Source: Canna indica
Lineage: Eukaryota; Streptophyta; Magnoliopsida; Zingiberales; Cannaceae
Length of the DNA: 64,000 nt
NCBI GenBank assembly: GCA_034359265.1
Contig: CP136893.1
Span: 16,807,001 to 16,871,000, forward strand
Reading direction: 5' to 3'
Part shown: piece after piece, positions 23,129 through 34,285 of the stretch
Layout: every line of letters begins with the position of its first letter
Position numbering within the stretch: position 1 is the first letter of the stretch
The notes under the pieces: generated by a model
Told to the model about the DNA's origin: nothing
Seen by the model: the letters and a program-made list of their open reading frames with translations, nothing else
Database searches by the model: none
Program-made: the position numbers and the translations under genes

Positions 23129-25733
23129 TTAATCATTCATTTCTGTAGGGAGAGTTGGTGGCAAGGTGGTGGAAGAAGCTGCTAGTGGCTCATTCACTAC
23201 AGCATTAGTTGAAACAAACACAGGGCTCCCCTCCAGCTGCAGCATAATGTTCCCAAGAATCTCTGTCAACGTTTTCTTGAACTCAGATTCCTCCACAATC
23301 TTAACATCATCTGCATTTATCATTCCGATGGCTTCACTAACAAGAACATCGACCTGGAAAAATTTATTGAGGGAGCATTATTTTATTTATCGTCCAAATA
23401 ACAAGAGCAAGGTGTTGTGTGTTTTGATATACATCAGAAAGAAAAATGAGAGGGATAAACCTATTTAACTGCATGATTTTTTTGCAACGAGATGTAGATT
23501 CTACAAGGTTGCATAAGAACGACTTAATATGCATCAGTTCCATTGTTTTGTACGTAAAGTCTAATCTATCAGAAACATATTTGTTGGCACAACACAGCTA
23601 TAAGATGAGAAGCGTAAGGTACACAATTAGCAATTCCAAAACTTGAAGTTGTTTTATATCTATCTAATTAGTTTATCTTTGGATAGAATGAAACGGAGCG
23701 TGCATTAAGACTTGCAACAAGTCCCTGGTAGTTTAAAATGCAGTACCTGATCTACGACACCATGAGGGGGTAAATTTGCCGATGCAGTCATGCCATTGAG
23801 TGCAAGTCGAATATACTCTTTCATGTTTGGGTGATTGCGATCCTTGGGCAGGTCTCTCCAGACATTATCTAACAGCTGTGATCGAACAATCCATTGGTCA
23901 TTGTAAGGATTACTGGATGAGACTCAAATTGTACACTCTAGTGAATAATGTTCCTATTATAATTAAGCCGATCTGGTAGATTTATTGATTTTCTTCACCA
24001 TTTAAGGAAGCAACGTCAAAATAACTTTTGCTGGAAAAATAATCTTGATAAATAGCATGCATACTCGAATAGATGTCCTACCTTATCCAGCTCAAATTTG
24101 TTGGAAATAAGTCTCTTAATGCTGCTTCCATCGAAGGTGTTCTCGCTATGTGCAACAATTACAGGGTGCTCTTGAAGCCGTTGAACGACATGATTCAAAA
24201 GCTTCTTCAAGTTTTTCAAGAATATCTCTTGTGAAGCTGGTTGTTCGAGCATATCTTCAGATGACATCGACCGCAAGGAAGGCTCCACAATATTGTTTAA
24301 TACCTGTAAGAAATTAACGGACAAGCAAACATGCTATTGAATTGGCATTAATTAAAGAGCACCAATCATGGATAAACCATCGAGCAAAATGCCAAAATCA
24401 CAATGACTTTTGGCAAAATAGATATTTTTGACAAATTATCAAAACTATAACATTTATGTATGTGCAAATTCCTAAGATATTTTTTATTTAAAATTTATTA
24501 CCGAATTTAATTTCGAACCATCCAATTAGGGTTTCATATATAACTTCTAATGAATAAACTATTCATATGATAAAAATTAAGACTAGTTATTTAGTCATTA
24601 GGTAAATATAGTTTTTGGAATTTTGTACATAAATTTTATGATTTTGATAATTAACCAACTTATTTATGTTAATTTTTGATAATTTTGACAAAAATATTTA
24701 TGATTTTGACAATTTAATCTAAATTATTGTCGATCGACTAGCTTGTGATTATTATTTGTATATATAATAAAATATCAATAACATTACCACATAGTTAACT
24801 TTAAAATATACTCATTAGCATGCGAGTAATTTGTAACCTCTCCTCAATCAAATTAATGTTGATCAACTAAAGAGAGCATGGTATGGTATATGATTTAGTG
24901 ATAAAATTGCATCTAAAATTACCCAAGAGTCCGAAGCAGGAGGCATTCCGTGCTCCACAGTGAGTTGATGGAGAGCAGTAGTCAAGCACTTCCTCAAAGA
25001 GGATGATGAGGCATTATTATTGTCAGATTCTTGCAACTTTGAGAACATTGAGATTGCTTCGGGCTCAAACCTCACGCTCTCAACAAACTCCTTTAGATCT
25101 TCCCCATCAATCCTCAAGATCACAATTGGGTCCCTCTTAAGTCCGGCCGCCATGTCCAGTAGAATGTCCGAGAGTACCTCCTTGAACTCAGACTTGCTCA
25201 CTTCTTGCTTTCCATGAGTCCACTCATTCAGTGCCTTCAAATTAATTACATATATTGGCAACCAATCAATCAATCTGTAATTGTTAATTATATTGAACTG
25301 AATCAGCTTTATTTATATTTTTATCATCTGATTAATTTATCTGTGATATATAAGGAATAAAAAAACAAATGAATAAAACAGGTTTAAAGCCTTCTTATTG
25401 AAGTGAGAAAGCTCTCTCGATAACATTACGTACATCGGCGTAGTTGAGGTCGGATTCCGGAGAGCTGCCTCGCGCTGGAATCCCGAGCGCGGCGCCGATG
25501 TCGGCGACGGATGGCTTCAGCTCCTTCACGGAGAGTCTCCCGTCGCCGTCGACGTCCAACTCCTCGAACTTGCTCTCGGCGAAGCCGCCGAAGGCCACTT
25601 CGTCCTCCACCAGCTGCTTTATATCCGACCCATCCAACACCACCACCTTCTTCCCCTTCTCCTCGCTCTTGCCTTTTCCTCCAGGAGTACTCCTGTTACT
25701 ACTTCTCCAGCTCCCAAACCAACCACTCGCCAT
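23129..25733 (-). CDS. Plant EF-hand calcium-binding protein, complete, five exons
   Basis: Exons in gene order are 25434-25733, 24923-25234, 24082-24303, 23747-23875 and 23129-23353. They have GT-AG sites and all join on codon boundaries, giving 395 residues. The N-terminus is basic and Ser/Gly-rich (MASGWFGSWRSSNRS), with no signal peptide or membrane segment. Residues 60-71 (DVDGDGRLSVKE) form a canonical EF-hand loop with Asp at 1, 3 and 5 and Glu at 12. Exon 2 has SKSEFKEVLSDILLDMAAGL followed by KRDPIVILRIDGEDLKEFV; similar EF-hand-then-helical blocks recur in exons 3-5 (NLKKLLNHVVQRLQEHP, EFKKTLTEILGNIMLQLEG). This matches a conserved plant family of uncharacterised EF-hand proteins; the cellular role is not known to me. 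Exon 1 is GC-rich and later exons AT-rich. The gene is convergent with the coiled-coil gene. Confidence 0.93.
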
Positions 25734-26473
25734 GCCTTTTTATTCATGCATGAGCCATATCTCGATCGTCTTCTTCTTCTGCAGTTCCGCACGCCAAAAG
25801 GGTGCACCTTTCTTGTGATCCTCTCGTGATCCCTCGAGTTTTCGATCGATCTCTCCCTCCTTTTACACAGTAATGTGGAAGTGGATATTGTGCGGATAGG
25901 GGGAGTAGAGAGAGGGAAAAAGCAACAGGTAACCGCCCATCCGCCCGCCACCAACTGGCCTTCAATTGGGACACGTTTGCTGTTTTTGGCTGATCAAAGT
26001 GTTTCCATTAATTTTTCTTTCATTTATTTTGGAAGTCGGTGGACTCGATCATATATCTCCCCACCGTTTGTCGTCACTTGCTGCATGCACCAATCACTGT
26101 GATTTCTTCCTGGGCAATGTACTTAAAAGTCAAAGAAGATTGATATTTTCTCCTTCACTGTCGATTCCTACTTTCTTAATATTTTAAAGTTAAAATTGCG
26201 TATCAAATGGATACTTTTGAGTTTCAAAAGTGTGCAACTACTCTTGTGACATTCAACCAATAGCTTTTCTCCTAAATTTCACTTAGTAAAATTTTGAAAA
26301 TGGAAGCAAATTAATTATCAAAACATGACCTCTCTATTTCGAATTCGTCAAACTAACTAGGAACAACTTTTTAAATTAACCAAAATTGAATGTCCTTCCA
26401 ACATTTGTTTCCAATGAAATTATCATATAGTTTAATAGGAAAAAAAAACTAAAATATCCCTAACGTTTTCTTA
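25734..26473. other. Upstream region of the EF-hand gene
   Basis: About 200 bp directly upstream of the ATG is probable 5' leader and promoter. I cannot fix a TATA box with confidence. The rest is AT-rich with no recognised element. Confidence 0.4.
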
Positions 26474-26640
26474 TAGGGGTGAGCAAAAACTCGAAAAATT
26501 GATTAATCAAAAAATTAGTTTGAAATCGAACCGAATATTTTGGTTAACCGATACGATGGTTTTGGTTTCATTTTTATTTTTTAAAATTTTTTATTTCGAT
26601 TTTTGAGTCCCGGTTAACCGTTAGTCCACTGTTAACTAAT
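26474..26640. repeat. hAT-type element end (TAGGGGTGAGCA; AACCG words)
   Basis: It begins TAGGGGTGAGCAAAAACTCG and continues with GGTTAACCG words, as in 49882-50407. It could pair with the inverted terminus at 34940-35104 around the CACTA element, but the expected 8-bp duplication is absent (TTTTCTTA on the left, ATATAAAA on the right). Confidence 0.55.
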
Positions 26641-27386
26641 TCATATATATATCATTTTAATTTTTACACCCCGATCCTTTTCTTTTTATATTTTCCTCTA
26701 GAACTTATATAAAGTGACACATTGAAGTATATATATTTAAATTATATTTCATTTTCCAAAATTTGACTAATTATATTTTTTTGTTTAAATATGAATAAAT
26801 ATCATGATACACAACTCTCTAAAATATTATAATATATTTTTTTACTAAACAAAGATTTGAATTGTGATCATATATTTTTCAATCATATAATTAATACATT
26901 TTTGGTAATTTCACGTTGAACATATCCAATTGTTGCAATTATATATATTATTAAAGAAAGAGATATGCATTCTATTCATGAGTACCGAAGAGATTTAGGT
27001 TGAAGTTAGAGGAGGAGAAAAGCAAACAAAAACAAAGGCCAGAGGAGGAGAAAAGCAAAGAAAAACAAAGGCCAAAGTATAGAGACCCCCCTCCCCACCC
27101 ACCCCCCCCACACACACAAGACAATCATTACAAAGTGAGCGAAAGTAAGAAAGCACGTTGCCGAAGTCGCAGTCACCATAGTTGACGATTCCTGATCTCG
27201 GAGAGTATGTTATATATTTCAAACCAAACAAACTAGCACCAAATAAGCAGCAGGTGCATCTTTGCCTTTGCATCCTGCAAGTGACTATCTTGCGTCTCCC
27301 ACGACCTCATAGACAAAGGAAAAAACTCCAATGCAAGCGTGAGAGCATGATCATCTAACCTTCACGTAGGGCAACAATTACAAGTA
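26641..27386 (-). pseudogene. AT-rich DNA and possible 3' part of a LINE fragment
   Basis: 26641-26990 is AT-rich with nothing recognised. From about 27386 down to 27000 the - strand may continue the LINE zinc-binding region seen at 34286-34790, since the CACTA element at 27387-34285 with its GTA duplication interrupts one ancestral sequence. Homology here is weak and several stops are present. 27080-27115 is a C-rich low-complexity run. Confidence 0.35.
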
Positions 27387-27404
27387 CACTACTAGAAACT
27401 TCAT

Positions 27405-27690
27405 CTTCAGCAACGGCTATCAGCGACGGCCGCTCAAGCCGTTGCTATTTGCAACGACATTCTTACGGTCGCTCGAGCCGTTGCAGAAAACTGTATCTGC
27501 AACGGTTTTCTAACGGAAAACCGAGCCGTTGCTGATTATTTTAATTATCAGCAACGGCTTTCGGACGAAAAGGTGAGCCGTTGCTGATATTTTAATTTTC
27601 AGCAACGGCTTTCTAACGGATAAGTGAGCCGTTGCTGATGATAACTTATTAGCAACGGCGTTCTAACGGGCGAGTGAGCCGTTGCTGATA
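27405..27690. repeat. Left subterminal array of CACTA (CAGCAACGGC / GCCGTTGCTGA)
   Basis: About five units of 55-60 bp each begin with AGCAACGGC and end with GAGCCGTTGCTGA, so each unit is a palindrome around a variable core such as TTTCTAACGG. CACTA transposases of the TnpA type bind short subterminal repeats in both orientations, so this is the likely binding region. The same words occur at 34163-34270 and in the copy starting at 61986. Confidence 0.9.
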
Positions 27691-27692
27691 AG

Positions 27693-27700
27693 TTTATATA
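27693..27700 (+). promoter_or_regulatory. Candidate TATA box of the CACTA promoter
   Basis: TTTATATA sits at the inner edge of the left subterminal array, followed by a GC-rich leader. The second CACTA copy keeps it (about 62291-62298). A transcription start cannot be fixed from sequence alone. Confidence 0.5.
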
Positions 27701-28138
27701 GGGCACCAGTCGCGCCCGACCCTTCTTCCTCCCGCTGCTGCCGCCGCTCCTGCCGATGCCACTCGCCGCCGCTGCTGCCGCTGTTGCCGACGCCGACGAC
27801 GCCGACCGCTGCTTCCGACTTGTTCAGGTATGTCTCCTCCCTGCGGCCGTCGTCTCTTCCCTGCGGCCGGCAGGAATCACCCGACCGAAACCCTATTTCT
27901 AGGGTTTCGGCCGGCGGCGGTCGGCCGATGGCCACCGCCGGACCTTCTGCAGTGGCCGGACAGTGTGTCCGGCCACTGTACGCCGGCGCCGGAGGGTGGA
28001 CTCCAACGCCGGAATTTATAATTTATATATATAATTTATATTATGTTATAATTGTTAATTAATTATTTTATAATTGTTAATTAATTGTTTAGATTAATTA
28101 TTTAATTTGTTAGATTAATTATTACGGTTTAGATTAAT

Positions 28139-28400
28139 TTCGGACGCGCGCCGGAATCGTCCACTTCGGACGCGCGCCGGTATCGTCCAATTCGGACTCG
28201 CACCGGAATCGTCCACTTCGGACGCGCGCCGGAATCGTCCACTTCGGACGCGCGCCGGTATCGTCCAATTCGGACTCACGCCGGAATCGTCCACTTCGGA
28301 CGCGCGCCGGAATCGTGCAATTCGGACTCGCGCCGGAATCGTCCACTTCGGACTCGCGCCGAAATCGTCCACTTCGGACGCGCCCCGAAATCATCCAATA
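28139..28400. repeat. 26-bp GC-rich tandem repeat in the CACTA leader
   Basis: About ten copies of a unit of the form TTCGGACGCGCGCCGGAATC followed by GTCCAC or GTCCAA run head to tail. Unit variants (CGCGCGCC, CTCGCGCC, CTCGCACC) alternate. The second CACTA copy has about five units at 62725-62845. Array length therefore varies between copies. Open frames across it on the - strand are artefacts of the 26-bp period. Confidence 0.9.
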
Positions 28401-28603
28401 TGGACTCGAACTATCTCGAAACATTTAGAAAATAATCATCCTCCGACGAGTTGATATGTTTCACGTACGCATCGACGATCAGATATGATTTAGCAAAACC
28501 TTAGATCCGTTCGGGAATTGTATGTTCGTGTAAAAGAAGTAGATGATCTTTTATACGACGTACAATTCTTGAATTGTCCCTGATTGGACAATTTGGGAAT
28601 ATA

Positions 28604-28793
28604 GTTATTTGTACTGCACTTACGTTTTTATTTTAACTGTTAACTAATTATTCTAAATTTCGGCAACATCTCTCTTGTTCTCCGATACGCGCCCAGATGA
28701 TATGCGTATTCGGAGAACTGTAGGGAGATGCTGTCGAAATTTAGAATAATTAGTTAACAGTTAAAATAAAAATGTAAGTGCAGTACGAATAAC
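28604..28793. repeat. 190-bp inverted repeat (hairpin) upstream of TNP2
   Basis: The left arm 28604-28690 and right arm 28703-28793 are reverse complements over about 86 bases with only a few differences. They flank a 13-base loop near 28691-28702. The arms include ACTGTTAACTAATTATTCTA and its complement. Weaker pairing extends outward by roughly 20 bases. One mismatch is a G-U type pair in RNA (ACGTTT against AAATGT). It ends 75 bp before the TNP2 ATG, so it lies in the probable leader of the transposase transcript. A copy at 63047-63236 is conserved. Confidence 0.95.
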
Positions 28794-28867
28794 ATAAATC
28801 CCGAATGGAATAGGACAATCTCACCTAAAGACATTAACCAAAGAAATTGTCATTGATTGACAGAATC

Positions 28868-31800
28868 ATGTCGGCTGATCGAAGTTGGATGTACCGACGT
28901 CTTGATCGTGGAGCTTTAACGAATGAGTTTCGATTAGGCGTAACGTACTTCCTCAATTTCGCCTATTCGAATCGAAATTTCGTTAGCATGGGTGATCAAA
29001 TCCGATGCCCGTGCCGCATTTGTTCAAATGGACGATTTTTCGATCGGGAGACTGTCACTCTGCATCTATATACCAAAGGATTTGCACCAAGATATTTTCT
29101 ATGGACTTGTCACGGGGAGTCACGCGAAGTCGGGACGTCGAGCAATCCTGTCGTTCAGACATATGGTGAATCTTCCTCTGCTGGTGCTTCTTCATCCAGT
29201 CAATGTAGGGGGTCAAATCCCTATAGAACTATGATACTTGATAGTCTTGGGGGTCAATTCCACCTGAATGATAATATTGATCGGCCAGATCTTCAGACAT
29301 CAGTCCCACCAGATACTACAGCGGTTGATATCACAGAAGTAGGGGCTGCGGTAGAGATTGAATTACCGAATAAAGAAGCTGCAGAATTTTACGAGATGTT
29401 GAAAGCTGCCGATGAACCTTTGTATGAGAATTGTTCTAAATACACTAGGTTTTCAGCAATGACACAGCTCTTAAGCATCAAGGCCGATTGTAATATCAGC
29501 GGAGTTGCGTATGATCGGATTGCTGGATTGATTAATGGAATGCTGCCTACTGATAACAAGTTTGAGCCTACTTTTTATAAGACTAAAAAACTAATGAGAA
29601 AATTGGGCTTGGGTACGAAAAAATACACGCGTGCCAAAATAACTGCATTTTATATTATAAAGAAAATGTGCAGTTGGATAAATGCCCTGTATGTCAACAC
29701 CCTCGTTACAAGGAGAAGAAATCGATCCGACAGAAAAATATCCCGTTTAAGGTGCTTCGGTATTTTCCACTAACACCGAGGCTTCAAAGGTTATTCATGT
29801 CGGAAAAGACAGCCCCCTACATGAGTTGGCATGCAAGAAGTCGTGATGATACAGTAATGACTCATCCATCTGACAGTGAAGCATGGAAACATTTGGATAC
29901 ATGTTATCCTTCATTTGCTAGGGATACTAGAAATATCAGATTGGAATTGTGCACAGATGGTTTTAATCCGTTTGGACATTCTGCAACTCCTTATTCAGTT
30001 TGGCCAGTGCTGCTGACAGTTTATAATTTGTCACCGTCAATGTGCATGAAAGATGAATTTATTTATCTTTCGATGATTATTCCGGGTCCTAAGGGTCCGC
30101 AAAAATAAATTGACATATTTCTCAGACCCTTGATAGATGAATTGAAAATATTGTGGACTGAGGGAGCTGTCACTTATGATTGTCATCGGAAGCAAAACTT
30201 CAATTTAAAGGCCGCGGTCTTGTGGACAATCAATGATTTCCCCGCGTACGGCATGTTGTCGGGTTGGAGCACTCACGGCCGACTCTCTTGTCCGTATTGT
30301 ATGGAACACTCTAAATCAATCAGTCTTCAGAACGGACGAAAAATCTCATTCTTTGATTGTCATCGTCGATTCCTACCGGTTAATCACCAGTATCGAAGGA
30401 ATCGTAATAAATTTACTAAGGGCAGAGTCGAAAGAGATGGGCCACCACCGATGTTGTCTGGTGAACAAATGTTAGCACGTGTTTCAGCACTTCCAGATAT
30501 AGTATTTGGTCGCAATGAAAGAGTGTCAGGTTTTGGCCAAACACACAACTGGGTGAAAAAAAGTATCTTTTGGGAATTGCCCTATTGGAGTTCATTATTG
30601 ATTTGACATAATTTAGATGTCATGCACATTGAAAAAAATGTGTTTGATAATATTTTCAACACTGTGATGGATATTTCTGGAAAAACTAAAGATAATGTCA
30701 AAGCCCGACATGATCTGAAAATACTTTGTAAAAGACCAGAGTTGGAGTTACAAGAGGTCAACGGACGATATCTGAAACCGAAGGCCCTATATGTGTTAAA
30801 TAAACAACAGATCAAAGATGTTTGTCAATGGGTAAAAGAACTCAGATTACCCGATGGATATGCTTCAAACTTATCTCGATGTGTGAACGTCGATGATTGC
30901 AAAATATCAGGGATGAAGAGCCATGATTGTCATGTATTCATGCAGAGATTACTTCCGATCGCATTTCGAGATCTTCTACCTGATAATATTTGGGGTCCGT
31001 TGACTGAATTAAGTATGTTTTTTAGAAGCATCTGTGCAAATGTCCTTCGAGTCGAAGATATGTCAACACTTGAAAATAATATTGTTGAAATCATATGCAA
31101 GCTGTAGCAGTTTTTCCCTCCTGCATTTTTTGACTCGATGGAGCATCTACCGATACACTTGGCATACGAGGCACGAGTTGGTGGCCCCGTTCAATATCGT
31201 TGGATGTACTTATTTGAAAGATACATGAATCGTCTGAAGAAAAAAGTAAAGAACACCGCAGCTGTTGAAGGATCAATATCTAAATCGTATATCATCCAAG
31301 AAATTTCAACATTTTGCTCATTTTACTTTGAATCGACAGTACATACAAGATTTGATCGTCTTCCACGTAACGACGACGGGGGTGTTCGACATTCAGATGG
31401 ACGTTTAAATATATTTTGTCACTCTGGTCGTGCTTTTGGTTCTCGTCCATCTCGACACTTAAGCGATGAAGAGTATCATTTGGCACACTTGTATGTATTA
31501 CTCAATTGTCCAGAGATTGAACAATTCATTGAAATATTTGACATTGAGATGGTGCAAAAATACTCTATTCACAACGATCAAGAATTGGAGAGATTACGGA
31601 ATCATGATTTCCCTACTTGGATTCAGACTTACAGCAAAGATCACAGAGCTGAAATAGATGAAAGAATATTTGAGTTTGTTAGTGGACCGTCGCGACTTGT
31701 GTTGTGCTATAGCGGATATTTTGTTAACGGGTATAAATTTCACACACTTGAATATTCATCTACAAAAAAGACGATAAATGCTGGGGTCTGCGTGAAAGGG

Positions 31801-32307
31801 ACAACCTATGTTGAATGTGATATGGATTTCTATGGACTGGTGGAAGAAGTGATAGAGTTGCACTACTTCGGCTTGAAATCAGTGATCCTATTTAGATGTC
31901 ATTGGTTCGATACAACAGAAAGGGGCATGAAAGTTCATCCAAAATACAAACTTGTTGAGGTCAATTACAAATCGAAATTGGCAGCAAATGAGCCTTTTAT
32001 ATTGGCATCACAAGCCGAACAAGTATATTACGCGAAGTATCCGGCTCGAAATAAAGATAGAGCGGATTGGCGTGTAGTCTGTAAGACAAAAGGTAGAGGA
32101 AAAATTGATCCGATAGTAGGAGAAAATGATCCTCCTGGTTTCTATCAAGAAGATGATCTTCCTGCTGTGGATCGTATTATTCCAATACTCGAGGATGCAG
32201 ACACAACGTCAATTCAATTAGAAGTTGAATATGCTGATGATGACGATCATGAAATTGAGGAAGTTGGAGATGAAGAAGATGAAGAAGAGGAAGAAGAGGA
32301 AGAATAA
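28868..32307 (+). pseudogene. TNP2-like CACTA transposase, degraded
   Basis: The ATG at 28868 (MSADRSWMYRRLDRG) starts a transposase-associated domain of about 90 residues with the C/H pattern IRCPCRICSNGRFF. A long Transposase_21 domain follows, with FKVLRYFPLTPRLQRLF, RKQNFNLKAAVLWTINDFPA and HNLDVMHIEKNVFDNI. Then comes DUF4218 (GPLTELSMFFRSICANV, MEHLPIHLAYEARVGGP) and DUF4216 (NGYKFHTLEYSSTKKT), ending in an acidic tail at 32307. Lesions: a frameshift near 29660-29700 and in-frame stops at about 30106, 30604 and 31105. The domain content is full length, so the decay is recent. In an intact element this protein cuts and joins the CACTA ends. Confidence 0.95.
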
Positions 32308-32421
32308 GAAGAATTCGAAGACTATTATTCAGATGATGAAGAATAATTGTAAAGTATATATTTTATTAAATATATCTCTACTATTTATACAATAATCTGA
32401 TTATATGTCTGTTCGACAGAT

Positions 32422-33861
32422 ATGTCTGGTCGTGGTTATCGACGCAGGAGAGTTTCGGAGTCTCCGATCGGTGAGACTCCAGCACTTACTCATGCTGCTG
32501 ATCCACCTATTGCTGATCCTCATTCCGATGATACTGCCGAGGCTAGTACATCCAGACGTAGGCGGCCACGCGGGCCGAACAGGTGGCAGCCTCCACCAGC
32601 CACAGAGTCACGTAGATTGATTAGCGTGATTGGGGAGCGGTAATATATCATGAATTATGAATCATTACAAATTCATTATATCATAATATAATATTAAAAT
32701 TTATTTTTGTTGTGTAGGTTCGAGCAAGAAGAAGTGTCGAGGAGCATTTCTTCTACTATTCGACGATACATGCACGGGGCATGGCCTACGTGGTCTCACG
32801 TGCCTAGCGAGCACGTCGACATGTTATGGCGCGAGTTTGAGGCACGTATTATTATTATTTTTTACATGCATGATGATATATTAATATTGGTTCTGATATT
32901 ATTATTTTGCAGGCTCGCTATACATGGGCCGAAGACCAGAGGCCCTTCATTTATGCTGCCTGGGAGGCTATTTTCCGGGCAAGGTACAACGGGCAGCTGG
33001 ACCAGCTCATTGGGATATGGTCGACGGATCGATGGCAGGAGGTTTCTCGGAATGCGGCTAGAAATCGCATGTCGGGAGGAGCAGCGCGTCACACCGGCGG
33101 CTCTGTTGCATTTGCAGTGCACGCAAATCGTATGGTAAGTATATCTTTTAATTATATATTTTATTTGTTATTATGTGTACTAATTAATGTATTTGTTTTG
33201 TAAATGTAGACGACGGTGTCGGATGACGGGAGTGTCCAGCGACCCTCCCCGATGGCGGTGTTTGAGCGGACTCACCGTCGAGCACATGGGACGGGGGAGT
33301 ACATCCACAACCGCGCTGCATACATTATGGTAATTATATATTTGTTTAAATTATTCATTATATATTTATAATTTAAGTTTTATGATAAATATTAAACAAA
33401 AAATCAAACTCGGGTAGGAGACCTACAGCCAGACGGTGGTGCAGCGCGGGGGTACCCCCGAGGACTTTGACGCAGCATCGTGGGTCGAGGCCGCAAGTGG
33501 CTGGGACCATGGCCGCGTATATGGCTTCACAGATAGTGGTCATGCGCGAGCCGTACTAGGGCCACTTGGGGCACCGACCCCTCCGGTCGCTGGTGAGCGG
33601 CCGTCCACCTCTAGATCCAGTTATGATCATAGTAACAGAATAAGGACTCTAGAGGAGACGGTCGCGCGTCAGACTGAGATGATGGAGCGCTAGAGTCAGA
33701 TGATGGCAGATATACAATCTATGCTACGCAACATGTCAGGTCATCCTGAAGCAGGCATCTCTTCGACATCATCTAATCCGTCGTCCTTGAGTCAGTCTAC
33801 GCCGGTGTACACTCAAGCGCTCCAGACCCCGCCATATAATCCAGACCATCCTCCATCTTGA
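32422..33861 (+). pseudogene. TnpA-like second CACTA gene (Transposase_24 family), premature stop
   Basis: Five exons are inferred: 32422-32639, 32718-32841, 32913-33134, 33210-33329 and 33418-33861. They join in frame. Exon 1 is Arg- and Pro-rich (MSGRGYRRRRVSESP). Exons 2-4 carry the plant En/Spm-type core with HGAWPTWSHVPSEHVDMLW, ARYTWAEDQRPFIYAAWEA and STDRWQEVSRNAARNRMSGG. Exon 5 begins ETYSQTVVQRGGTPEDFD and includes a heptad stretch (TLEETVARQTEMMER) that suggests dimerisation. A TAG at 33691-33693 replaces the CAG-type codon seen in the other copy (about 61255), truncating the last about 55 residues. The intron after exon 2 starts with GC rather than GT. The family binds subterminal repeats in related elements. 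Confidence 0.85.
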
Positions 33862-34162
33862 TCGTGAGATTTTTTGTTTGGATATTGAACTTGTTTAACT
33901 TATTTTGTTTGGATATTGATACTTCAATTTTGCATTTGAATTATTTTTATACTATCGTGGATAATTATCAATATAAGTATAATTGTTTTGATGTATATAT
34001 GTTGGTGTGTTTGTGATGTGTGAATGAATGTGTATGAGGTGTTTGTGATGTGTGAATGAATGTGTGTATGAGGGTATGGGTGTGTGAGTTATGTATCAGA
34101 TAATGTATTAATGTATCAATGGAAATTTGAAATTTGAAATTTTTCTGTTCCCAGGTATACGT

Positions 34163-34270
34163 CATCAGCAACGGCTTTCCCACGGCCGTCCGTGGGAAAG
34201 CCGTTGCTAAAAGTGTATCGAAAGCTATTGCAACGGCGCTATTGCAACGGCTCAGCCGTTGCTGATGACC
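34163..34270. repeat. Right subterminal array of CACTA
   Basis: CAGCAACGGCTTTCCCACGG and its inverse (CCGTGGGAAAGCCGTTGCT) face each other, followed by CTATTGCAACGG and CAGCCGTTGCTGATG. This matches the left array in word content. Confidence 0.88.
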
Positions 34271-34285
34271 ATTTTTCTAGTAGTG

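Larger units (their letters stand above)
27387..34285 (+). mobile_element. CACTA (En/Spm) element, 6.9 kb, full length
   Basis: The termini CACTACTAGAAA and TTTCTAGTAGTG are perfect inverted repeats, and the 3-bp flank GTA is duplicated at 27384-27386 and 34286-34288. Both features define CACTA elements. Inside, in order: subterminal CAGCAACGGC palindromes, a TATA box, a GC-rich leader, a 26-bp tandem repeat, a 190-bp inverted repeat, a TNP2-like gene, a TnpA-like gene and the right subterminal array. Both genes are broken, so the copy is structurally complete but probably not autonomous. It is inserted in a LINE fragment. Confidence 0.95.

Noticed and set aside
25444..25818. 124-codon + strand open frame
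   Set aside because: Antisense of the GC-rich EF-hand exon 1; Ser/Pro composition only.
28115..28424. Two overlapping - strand frames of 85 and 96 codons
   Set aside because: Both are products of the 26-bp tandem array; the repeated residues follow the DNA period.
28604..28793. Calling the hairpin rice miR820 itself
   Set aside because: I do not see the mature miR820 sequence in the arms; only the setting (a foldback within a CACTA) is similar.
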